Part shown: piece after piece, positions 15,505 to 21,038 of the stretch
Layout: each line of letters begins with the position of its first letter
Position numbering within the stretch: the first letter of the stretch is position 1
Source of the DNA: a virus
DNA length: 21,038 nt
Strand: one strand, 5' to 3'
Virus record (IMG/VR): IMGVR_UViG_3300032322_002288
Coordinates: 1-21,038 of that record
The notes under the pieces: generated by a model
What the model was told of the DNA's origin: nothing
Databases searched by the model: none
Seen by the model: the letters and a program-made list of their open reading frames with translations, nothing else
Made by a program: the position numbers and the translations under genes

Positions 15505-16424
15505 TGGACGCTTATGATTATGGATCTGGTCTTTTGGGTGGAGTGACTAAAGCTATAGAAGGTTATGGTCAGGCCTCAGAAAGAAGACAGCTAAGAGAAA
15601 TGCAAGAGGCCGAGAGGCGCAGGGCTCAAGCTATGGAACTAGCAAAGCTCAGGGCTCAGGGCTTTGATGTGTCTGAAGGCCCAGAGGGTTTTGAGATAAA
15701 GCCTAGTGAGCTGACGATGAAAAAGGAAAAAGCTCAGGGCCTTTTACAGGCTATGGAAAAAGGTCTAATTCCTGAATATGACGAATCTGGGCTCATTCCG
15801 GTTTCATATAGACGTGATCCTGAATACATGAAAATGAAGAATGAAGGTACAGAAGGACTTTTAAAACAATTACAGGCCCAGAAGTTAATGGGTGAACTGC
15901 AAGAACAAAGACAAAAAGCACAAACTGAAGAAACGAAAAAGTCTGAAACTGCAAAACAAGAGCTTCGAACTGCACAGATAATAAACGAGGATATTGACAG
16001 GGCATTTAAGGTCTTAGAAAACCCACTCGCATCGGGTCAGGTGGCTGGAAGAACTGCGTCTTTCGGTGTTGGTCCGGCTGCGCGTTTAGATAAGATTTTA
16101 GATTCTGTAAGGTCTAATATAACTTTTGATAAATTGACACAATTAAAAAAGGCGGCTGGCGGTATTGGTGCTATTTCCGATATGGAAATGAAAATGCTTC
16201 AGGCCACGGCTGGCTCATTAGATCCAAGACTGCCGACCGAAGAGTTAAAAAAGAACCTTTCCAGACTACAAGAGCAATTTCAGCAAGTCATAAGCAACAA
16301 CACCGAACAAAAACAGGGCCTATTGGGGACTCAGGGCGCTCAGGCCGCGCCACCCCCTGAAATAAAACAATGGCAAGGAAAAACGTACCGCCGACAAGGT
16401 GATATGTGGGTTGAGGTGAAATAA
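15504..16424 (+). CDS. Putative DNA-ejection protein, coiled-coil
   Basis: This encodes 306 residues. The N-terminus (DAYDYGSGLLGGVTKAIEGY) is followed by a long Gln/Glu/Arg/Lys-rich helix (about 25-55). A second coiled-coil stretch lies at about 115-160. Residues about 195-260 contain the segment LKKAAGGIGAISDMEMKML, then a helix with GSLDPRLPTEELKKNL, a pattern seen in phage ejection-type proteins. The tail ends IKQWQGKTYRRQGDMWVEV, a likely β-hairpin. It overlaps both neighbours by TAATG junctions. The role as a member of the ejection complex is inferred from company and style. Confidence 0.6.
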   Translation: MDAYDYGSGLLGGVTKAIEGYGQASERRQLREMQEAERRRAQAMELAKLRAQGFDVSEGPEGFEIKPSELTMKKEKAQGLLQAMEKGLIPEYDESGLIPVSYRRDPEYMKMKNEGTEGLLKQLQAQKLMGELQEQRQKAQTEETKKSETAKQELRTAQIINEDIDRAFKVLENPLASGQVAGRTASFGVGPAARLDKILDSVRSNITFDKLTQLKKAAGGIGAISDMEMKMLQATAGSLDPRLPTEELKKNLSRLQEQFQQVISNNTEQKQGLLGTQGAQAAPPPEIKQWQGKTYRRQGDMWVEVK

Positions 16425-18214
16425 TGTCTTTCAAAGTGGGTCAAGCTCCTTGGGAAACTGGACAGCCTGAGTCTTTTAGGGTCGGTGAGGCTCCTTGGGA
16501 AAAAAAGCCTAGAATGGGTGAGGGCCTATTGCGTGGCGCTCTTGAGGCTTTACCTGCGGCTGGGTCGATTGCTGGCGGTGTTATAGGCGCTCCACTTGGA
16601 CCGTTGGGAATTGGTGGGGGCGGTTTGTTAGGTGCGGGTCTTGGTTCTACTGCAAAAGACTTTTTAAAGGGCCAATTGCTAGATGAGCCTGTTAGTATTG
16701 GTCAGCAAGTTAAAAACGTAGCTACTGAGGGATTACTTGAGGGTGCGGGTGTCGCTGCGGCTGGTATGATCGGAAAAGCTGCACAATTAGGCAAAAGAGC
16801 TTTAGACCCAACGCTCGACATGATTTCAAAACTTGCGACAAAAGAAAAAGCGGCGGCCCCTGCACTAAAAGAATCGGCTGAGAGATTGGGAATCACTCCC
16901 ACTCGTGGAATGCTGACAGGCGACCCGACGATTCAAAGAATTGAGTCAGGACTTGCTCAAAGACCTTCTGGGCCAGGCGCTCAAATGAGGGAAACTTTTG
17001 AAGGGGTGACTGGCGGTTTAAAAGAGGCTGGCGAAAAGGTTTTTGGCCAAAGAGAGGCCCTAGAGACACCGATTCAAATTGGATCTAAGGTAAAGCGGCT
17101 TGTGTCTGAAGGTGTTGAGATGAAAGCGCGTCCTGCGGTTGAGATTTACCAAGAGCTTTCAAAAGACACTCCTTTTATCGACCTAGCGCCTGAGTCTGTA
17201 AAAAGAATTAGTAGAAACATCCGTTCGGTGCAAGGGGCAACGGCTATTAAGGGAAGTCCAGAGGCCGCTTTTGCCAATCAAATTGCTGACAGTGTTCAGG
17301 CGGCTCCTGACCTTGCGACTATTCGAGAAATTAAATCTTATGTTGGCAAAATGTCTGGGGATATTTCTCAGCCTGGTACCATGAGATATGTGGCCGGACA
17401 AATCGGCGAAAAGCTCACTAGGTTGGAGCAAAACGCGATTACTCGAGCGGCTTTGGCGGCTGGAAGAGACAAGCGCCACGGTCAAGCTGTGGCCAAAGAG
17501 ATGATTGGCGGCATAAAGGAAGCTAACAAGATTTACGGTCAGCTATCTAAGACCACAAAGGCACTTGCTGAGGATTTGGGCATAGGCAAGGTTAGAAACT
17601 ATCAAGAGTTTATCAGAGAAGTGCAGCGCCTTCCCGATGAGCAAATAACGCAGAAATTCTTTAACGCAAAAAACATCAATGCAATGAAGTCTTTCCAGAA
17701 GGAATTTCCCGAGGCTTTTGAGGCTTTGAGGACTGCTAAACTCGGCGAGATGTACGAAAAGAGCTTAACTCGTGGGGAAGTGAGCCCATCAAGACTATTA
17801 AATAACGTGAAAAAACTCTCCCCAGAAATGCGCGAGATGCTTTTTGGTAAAGACGCCAATCAGAAGTTAAAAGACATTGAGTTAGTGTTCAACAATATGC
17901 CGGACCGATTGGGTCCTTCGGGTACGCCTGAGGGAATGGCTTTCATGGGTTTTAACGTGTTTAGGCCGTCCACATGGTTTAACTCACTAAACGACATGGC
18001 CATAGAATACGCATTGAAAAACCCTGAGAAATTTTCCGGTGTAGCTCAAAGACATTGGGCAAAGAAAGCGGCTGATTTAACGGCTCCTCGTGGTCTTCAG
18101 GACTACGCAATGAATCAAAACCGCGCCATGCAGGAAATGGCTGACGTGGTTAAGAGTCGTTTGAAGTACCAGACGCCAATCCGAGCCATTGGGGCTATGT
18201 CGGGGGAAGAATGA
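16424..18214 (+). CDS. Large internal virion/ejection protein
   Basis: This 596-residue protein is the largest of the ejection set. Its N-terminus carries a direct peptide repeat, FKVGQAPWE (3-11) and FRVGEAPWE (18-26). A glycine-zipper hydrophobic region (about 34-80; AAGSIAGGVIGAPLGPLGIG and onward) and a second one (about 102-115) could enter the host membrane. From about 130 onward it is helical and soluble, with no catalytic motif that I can see; no lysozyme domain is present here, the only muralytic gene lying downstream. The start lies in a TAATG overlap, and its stop overlaps the next small gene's ATG. Assignment to DNA ejection rests on size, order and composition. Confidence 0.6.
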   Translation: MSFKVGQAPWETGQPESFRVGEAPWEKKPRMGEGLLRGALEALPAAGSIAGGVIGAPLGPLGIGGGGLLGAGLGSTAKDFLKGQLLDEPVSIGQQVKNVATEGLLEGAGVAAAGMIGKAAQLGKRALDPTLDMISKLATKEKAAAPALKESAERLGITPTRGMLTGDPTIQRIESGLAQRPSGPGAQMRETFEGVTGGLKEAGEKVFGQREALETPIQIGSKVKRLVSEGVEMKARPAVEIYQELSKDTPFIDLAPESVKRISRNIRSVQGATAIKGSPEAAFANQIADSVQAAPDLATIREIKSYVGKMSGDISQPGTMRYVAGQIGEKLTRLEQNAITRAALAAGRDKRHGQAVAKEMIGGIKEANKIYGQLSKTTKALAEDLGIGKVRNYQEFIREVQRLPDEQITQKFFNAKNINAMKSFQKEFPEAFEALRTAKLGEMYEKSLTRGEVSPSRLLNNVKKLSPEMREMLFGKDANQKLKDIELVFNNMPDRLGPSGTPEGMAFMGFNVFRPSTWFNSLNDMAIEYALKNPEKFSGVAQRHWAKKAADLTAPRGLQDYAMNQNRAMQEMADVVKSRLKYQTPIRAIGAMSGEE

Positions 18215-18372
18215 ACCTCTTTCAGACGATAGAATCAGGCAAAGGATTACTAAAGGACAGATACGAACCATCAAAAGAGAATATCATCACTGACGTTTTG
18301 TCTGAGAGGCGAAAAAAGCTCAAAAAAACCAGACTAGAAATGCCAGAGGGTCGATATGTCGAGGCTATCTAA
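18211..18372 (+). CDS. Small charged protein between ejection and endolysin genes
   Basis: This 53-residue frame runs from an ATG at 18211, overlapping the previous stop as ATGA, to a TAA at 18372. GGGGGAAG lies directly upstream, a strong ribosome site. It overlaps the endolysin start by 17 bp. The product is charged, with a Lys/Arg-rich helix (SERRKKLKKTR, about 31-41), no Cys and no membrane segment. Without it a 141-bp hole would separate two otherwise overlapping genes, so it is likely real. The function is unknown; it might tune endolysin translation by coupling, or be a virion or regulatory peptide. Confidence 0.65.
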   Translation: MNLFQTIESGKGLLKDRYEPSKENIITDVLSERRKKLKKTRLEMPEGRYVEAI

Positions 18373-18835
18373 AGAACAGTTAGAACCTATCATCGACAAA
18401 TACTCGGAAAAGTATCGACTGAGCAAAAACCTAATTTATTCGGTCATTATGGTAGAGAGCGCGGGGGACCCTTACGCTGTGAGATATGAGTCTCATTGGA
18501 AATATGTGCTTCACCCTGATACATTCGCCAAAATAGCTAAGATAAGCCTAGACACTGAGATTTTTCTGCAAAAATGCTCCTATGGTTTAATGCAGGTTAT
18601 GGGGACCGTAGCGAGGGAGCTAGGTTATAGGGACAATCTTTTAAAACTGCACGATCCAGACCTAGCAATTGATTTAGGGTCTAAAAAACTCAGGCAATTG
18701 TCCGACAAGTACATGACAACCGATGACGTCATTTCGGCTTATAACCAGGGGATTCCGAAGAAAAACGGTCCTCTTTATGTAAACCAGGACTATGTAACAA
18801 AGGTGAGATCATGGATGAACAAAAAGGAACTGTAA
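18356..18835 (+). CDS. Lytic transglycosylase endolysin (GH23/SLT type)
   Basis: This encodes 159 residues of a goose-lysozyme/SLT-fold enzyme that cleaves peptidoglycan between N-acetylmuramic acid and N-acetylglucosamine. The family marks are all there: the catalytic Glu in IMVESAGDP (E34), the SYGLMQVM motif (75-82) and the SAYNQG motif (127-132). It is a lone catalytic domain with no signal peptide and no cell-wall-binding domain, so release by a holin is expected. It overlaps the holin gene downstream by 25 bp, which supports an endolysin and not a virion-associated lysin, although the latter cannot be ruled out because ejection genes are next door. The start at 18356 follows AGAGGG. Confidence 0.9.
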   Translation: MSRLSKEQLEPIIDKYSEKYRLSKNLIYSVIMVESAGDPYAVRYESHWKYVLHPDTFAKIAKISLDTEIFLQKCSYGLMQVMGTVARELGYRDNLLKLHDPDLAIDLGSKKLRQLSDKYMTTDDVISAYNQGIPKKNGPLYVNQDYVTKVRSWMNKKEL

Positions 18836-19032
18836 AAGAGGTTTTGTTAAAGTTTGGCTCAAGGAAATTTATCGCGGTTTCCTTGCAGAGTGTGGTTTTG
18901 ATAGTTCTACCTATCGTCTATAAGCACTTTGAAATCACCGACCATATTCTAATGACCGTACTGATTGCGACAAGCGGTCTAGTTGGTGCCTACACAGGAT
19001 TTAACGTCCTACAGAAGAAATTTGAAGAATAG
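18811..19032 (+). CDS. Putative holin, two transmembrane segments
   Basis: This encodes 73 residues with a charged N-terminus (about 1-19, several Lys), a hydrophobic segment at about 20-37 (FIAVSLQSVVLIVLPIVY), a polar turn (KHFEITDH), a second hydrophobic segment at about 46-67, and a basic end KK. This is the layout of a small class II holin with both ends inside the cell. It starts inside the endolysin gene and so is translationally coupled; the endolysin-then-holin order is the reverse of the common one. The ATG at 18811 lies behind AAAGGTGAG. Holin families are poorly conserved, so this rests on topology and place. Confidence 0.75.
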   Translation: MDEQKGTVKEVLLKFGSRKFIAVSLQSVVLIVLPIVYKHFEITDHILMTVLIATSGLVGAYTGFNVLQKKFEE

Positions 19033-19246
19033 CGACTTGATTCTTTTAGTGTCTACCTTTCTTATATACCTAGTGACTAGGCTTGTGGTGTCGTTTTATC
19101 GCCGCAAGCTAGATAAAGAGTATTACGAGGCTAGGGCTTATGTTATTAGGCAAGAAATTAAAGAGAGTCAGGACCGCCTTGACCTTAAGCATCTTGTTGA
19201 CCGCGCAAATCGGCGCCACAGAAGAGATAATCCTAAAAAAGGGTGA
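19022..19246 (+). CDS. Rz-like inner-membrane spanin candidate
   Basis: This encodes 74 residues if translation begins at TTG 19022; the open frame reaches back to TTG 18983. With 19022 the protein begins MKNSD, has one hydrophobic segment (about 6-26) and then a charged, mostly helical tail with many Arg, Lys and Glu. That is the layout of an inner-membrane spanin (N-in, one membrane segment, periplasmic coil). It follows the holin with an 11-bp overlap, as lysis genes do. No Cys is present. The ribosome site is weak (AGAAG), fitting coupling to holin translation, and the exact start is uncertain. Confidence 0.6.
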   Translation: MKNSDLILLVSTFLIYLVTRLVVSFYRRKLDKEYYEARAYVIRQEIKESQDRLDLKHLVDRANRRHRRDNPKKG

Positions 19247-19454
19247 AAAAGCACCTTATTATGGCGTCTTTATGGATGAGGACCGCTATCGCTGGTATCA
19301 AAGGGAAGTGGACGTGACTGCAAGGATGCAAGAGGAATGGATGGCTTGTGAGATGAACGCTTGTGAGGATGAGCATTTCGACAGTGGTTCATTCATCTGG
19401 GGCGCGGTGTTCGGGTCTATGGCTTATTTTTTAATTCACGTTGCTAATGATTAA
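19140..19454 (+). CDS. Exported protein with C-terminal membrane segment, spanin-like partner
   Basis: This 104-residue gene starts within the Rz-like gene in another reading frame (107-bp overlap), the arrangement of Rz/Rz1. GAGGCTAGGG lies upstream of the ATG. A basic start (KKLKRVR) is followed by a hydrophobic stretch (about 12-26) ending IGA, like a signal peptide, but there is no lipobox Cys as expected of an outer-membrane spanin. A GEKAPYYGVF segment (35-44) follows, with DEDRYRWYQRE after it, a motif I recall from small phage envelope proteins. C70 and C75 could form disulfides. Residues 85-101 are a second hydrophobic segment. The role is probably in lysis; its mechanism is uncertain. 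Confidence 0.6.
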   Translation: MLLGKKLKRVRTALTLSILLTAQIGATEEIILKKGEKAPYYGVFMDEDRYRWYQREVDVTARMQEEWMACEMNACEDEHFDSGSFIWGAVFGSMAYFLIHVAND

Positions 19455-19662
19455 CCGATTTCTCTATTTCCCGAATCTTCATAAAAGCGGCGTCAATGTC
19501 TTTTGAGTGGTGAGTTTCTAGGTGTTTCACTCGAGCATTTAGTTCTGATAAAAACCAGGTCAGCTTTACGATGGCCGCAATTACCGTGGCAATAGTGCCA
19601 ATGTTAAAGATGACCATTATTCCGACTGCCCAAAAGAATGACTCAGGTAAGGCGCTCATCAC
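19444..19662 (-). CDS. Small membrane protein with coiled-coil tail
   Basis: This minus-strand gene encodes 72 residues. A hydrophobic segment (about 9-37; VGIMVIFNIGTIATVIAAIV) is followed by a heptad-like charged helix (SELNARVKHLETHHSKDIDA..). GGAG lies 5 bases before the first of two adjacent ATGs (19662, 19659). Its 3' end overlaps the stop of the plus-strand spanin-like gene by 11 bp, convergent. Its 5' end overlaps the RusA-type gene by 20 bp. One membrane segment plus a coiled coil resembles accessory lysis or holin-associated proteins, but the opposite strand argues for separate timing. Function unknown. Confidence 0.65.
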   Translation of the reverse strand: MMSALPESFFWAVGIMVIFNIGTIATVIAAIVKLTWFLSELNARVKHLETHHSKDIDAAFMKIREIEKSVNH

Positions 19663-20104
19663 ATCTCCAAAGGTAAATTTCTATTTTGTTTTCCGACCCT
19701 GGCTTTCGCCTTGAACCGTCCAAAAAACACACTTGAGAGTCGTTTTCTATTATACCGACTTTTTGAAGGCAGTCTTGGGGAAGCTCTATCAGGTTTGAAA
19801 GGTCTGGTAGGGTTTTTCGCCGGACCATGTGTTTTGTGAAGTAGTCTTTAAAGGTAAAGATGACTTCTAGGTGTATGTCTTCGGTTAAAGGGAAATTAAG
19901 ATGAGTGTGGCGTTTTTTGACAAGTTGTAGGATCTGACACATTTCTTTTTCGGCTTCTTTGACCCTTTTATTGGACCCGACAAACATTTGACCACTAGCT
20001 CTATTTTTATATAAGGATTTGCCGTTTTTCTTCACCGCATGAAAGGGGACGGTAAACTCGGCGTGAAAAAGCGGGTCAGTCGCGAAAATAGGTTCTGAAC
20101 ACAT
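19643..20104 (-). CDS. RusA-family Holliday junction resolvase-like protein
   Basis: This 153-residue minus-strand protein has the RusA layout: an N-terminal strand region (FTVPFHAVKKNG, about 17-28), a helix (VKEAEKEMCQIL), a strand pair, and the core motif LPDLSNLIELPQDCLQK (99-115) followed by IIENDSQVCFLDG (118-130). In E. coli RusA the acidic residues Asp70, Asp72 and Asp91 with Lys76 are needed; here the matching positions are D101, S103, D122 and E107. Ser at the second place is common in phage members; Glu in place of the Lys is unusual. RusA cuts four-way DNA junctions, used by phages to clear branched DNA before packaging. Overlaps with both neighbours show one operon. Confidence 0.75.
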   Translation of the reverse strand: MCSEPIFATDPLFHAEFTVPFHAVKKNGKSLYKNRASGQMFVGSNKRVKEAEKEMCQILQLVKKRHTHLNFPLTEDIHLEVIFTFKDYFTKHMVRRKTLPDLSNLIELPQDCLQKVGIIENDSQVCFLDGSRRKPGSENKIEIYLWRCDERLT

Positions 20105-20306
20105 CGTATAAGTCCAAGTCTGTTTTACTAAGGTCTATTTCAAGATAGGCCTCGGTGTTGATCTTGTGGCGACCGTTGTTTTTATAAACTCCAAAGGAAG
20201 CACGTTTTTCAGAGATCCCCGAGCTTTTAAGATACTTCAAAAACTTTTCCACATCAGGAGTAAACTCAAAATAAACTTTATTGGTTAGCTCTTTAAATGG
20301 TTTCAC
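20076..20306 (-). CDS. Small hypothetical protein upstream of RusA-like gene
   Basis: This minus-strand gene encodes 76 residues from a GTG at 20306. It is charged, with an α/β appearance: a strand KVYFEF (10-15), a helix PDVEKFLKYLKSSG, and an alternation near YLEIDLSKTDLDLYDVF. There is no membrane segment and no Cys. It overlaps the resolvase gene by 29 bp, so it is first in a three-gene minus-strand operon. The ribosome site is weak. I do not recognise the family. Confidence 0.55.
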   Translation of the reverse strand: MKPFKELTNKVYFEFTPDVEKFLKYLKSSGISEKRASFGVYKNNGRHKINTEAYLEIDLSKTDLDLYDVFRTYFRD

Positions 20307-20351
20307 AGTGAAAAGGTTTGACTGTTTTTTTTCTTAGGTCAATCTAGGTTA
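20307..20351. promoter_or_regulatory. Divergent intergenic region with inverted repeat
   Basis: Only 45 bp separate the minus-strand operon from the plus-strand gene. It holds an inverted repeat TTGAC (20318-20322) / GTCAA (20338-20342) around a T8 tract (20325-20332). Each arm reads as a TTGAC -35-like box for its own strand, but neither has a good -10 at 16-18 bp. It may be an operator or a divergent promoter; the arms are only 5 bp. Confidence 0.3.
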
Positions 20352-21017
20352 ATGTGTATCTTCAGACATGAGTATTGGAAGGGTCTAGTTGGTGCGGTGA
20401 TCGGCTGGCCACTCTTTCTATTGGTCAGAACTTTTTTTATACTTCTAGGTTATGTCATGGTCCCGACTGCGGTCTTGTGTCGGGCCTATAAAGAGGTAGA
20501 CAGTGAGTTTTCCAACAAGCATCAAAAGATTTATCTTTTCACATGGAAGATCATGGCCCCTTGGCAAAATTATGAGGACGGTTTTGCCTGGAATACATAC
20601 AAGGATTTTGGGTCTTTACTACTTAATGCTATTTACTGGTCTTGTTTTCGTAATCCTGCAAATGGGTTACGTTTTTTGCCTATTACAGGTTTTAAACTTG
20701 ACGTCAGTCGAATAGGTTTTGTTGGGACGTTCGGGACTATCGAGCAATACCGAATCCATGAGGAATTTAATCAGGATTTGACCTGGGTTTTAAGGTTCGA
20801 TGAGTCTACGCCACAGTGGTATTTCGCTTGGCAGGGGCTTTATTCTAATTTCTTTTGGCACTTTAAACTATTTGGAAAACTCTTTAGGTTTTGGATTGGG
20901 TTTAAGGTCTTCCCGAAGTCCTTGGTCCTTGGTGTGCCTGAATATCAGAAAAAAGGGGTGGGTTTTGCCACTCAGCTCAAGCAGGTAAAAAGGTCTTATT
21001 TTAATCATCTCGATTAG
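20352..21017 (+). CDS. Hypothetical membrane-associated phage protein
   Basis: This encodes 221 residues. A hydrophobic N-terminal part (about 10-42; VGAVIGWPLFLLVRTFFILL and on) looks membrane-bound. The remainder is rich in Trp, Phe and Tyr, with CFRNPANGLRFLP (about 98-110) and later WQGLYSNFFWHFK and RFWIGFKVFP. The FRNPxNxLR motif with an aromatic C-terminal part resembles a family of phage proteins of unknown function (I believe DUF7338), found on many phages. The gene is the first after the minus-strand island and ends 21 bp before the right edge. The start ATG is weakly supported (AGG close upstream); no better one is seen. Confidence 0.65.
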   Translation: MCIFRHEYWKGLVGAVIGWPLFLLVRTFFILLGYVMVPTAVLCRAYKEVDSEFSNKHQKIYLFTWKIMAPWQNYEDGFAWNTYKDFGSLLLNAIYWSCFRNPANGLRFLPITGFKLDVSRIGFVGTFGTIEQYRIHEEFNQDLTWVLRFDESTPQWYFAWQGLYSNFFWHFKLFGKLFRFWIGFKVFPKSLVLGVPEYQKKGVGFATQLKQVKRSYFNHLD

Positions 21018-21038
21018 CGAGTAAGAGAGAAACAATTA

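Noticed and set aside
14041-18214. Tape-measure protein of a long-tailed phage
   Set aside because: The long genes are several separate proteins with glycine-zipper and ejection-type features, and no tail tube, sheath or chaperone genes are present.
20503-20988. Additional plus-strand frames within the last gene
   Set aside because: Out-of-frame overlaps with the 221-residue gene, with no start support.

Overview
The window is a contiguous piece of a tailed double-stranded DNA phage (Caudoviricetes), most likely of short-tailed (podovirus) build. The evidence is the order of genes: scaffold, major capsid protein, capsid-associated proteins, fibre-like proteins, a head-tail adaptor, two large tail-nozzle/stabiliser-like proteins, a set of coiled-coil and glycine-rich proteins that look like DNA-ejection proteins, then a lysis cassette. 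There is no tail tube, sheath or tape-measure gene. A transglycosylase endolysin together with an Rz-like inner-membrane protein points to a Gram-negative host. The host genus cannot be fixed from the sequence, and whether this is a free phage or a prophage cannot be decided: no integrase, attachment site or bacterial gene is in view.

Layout. 1-2966 is the head module: the C-terminus of a probable portal, a small charged protein, scaffold, capsid protein and a small hypothetical. 2953-6696 holds a capsid-decoration-like protein and three fibre or surface proteins: a jelly-roll-like protein with a (G4S)2 linker, a 618-residue modular protein with a signal-peptide-like start, and a protein with twelve 7-residue repeats. 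6721-9003 is a two-domain glycosyltransferase (GT-A + TPR-like + GT-B). 9013-14031 is the head-tail/tail module: small Trp-repeat protein, adaptor, two tandem nozzle paralogues, small tail protein. 14041-18214 is the presumed ejection set of four proteins. 18211-19454 is the lysis region: a 53-residue linker gene, GH23 endolysin, holin, Rz-like protein, and an overlapping exported protein with a C-terminal membrane anchor. 19444-20306 is a minus-strand island of three genes including a RusA-type resolvase. 20352-21017 encodes a membrane protein of unknown function.

Genes are tightly packed, with many TAATG/ATGA overlaps, and all structural and lysis genes read on the plus strand, so they are probably transcribed together as late genes. 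The only sizeable gap in the structural module (3382-3501) carries a -10-like box, a 7-bp hairpin and a terminator-like hairpin. The most interesting features are the bifunctional glycosyltransferase placed directly behind a Ser/Thr-repeat fibre (a possible virion glycosylation pair), the duplicated nozzle genes sharing a 48-bp exact match, and an atypical spanin-like arrangement without a lipobox.
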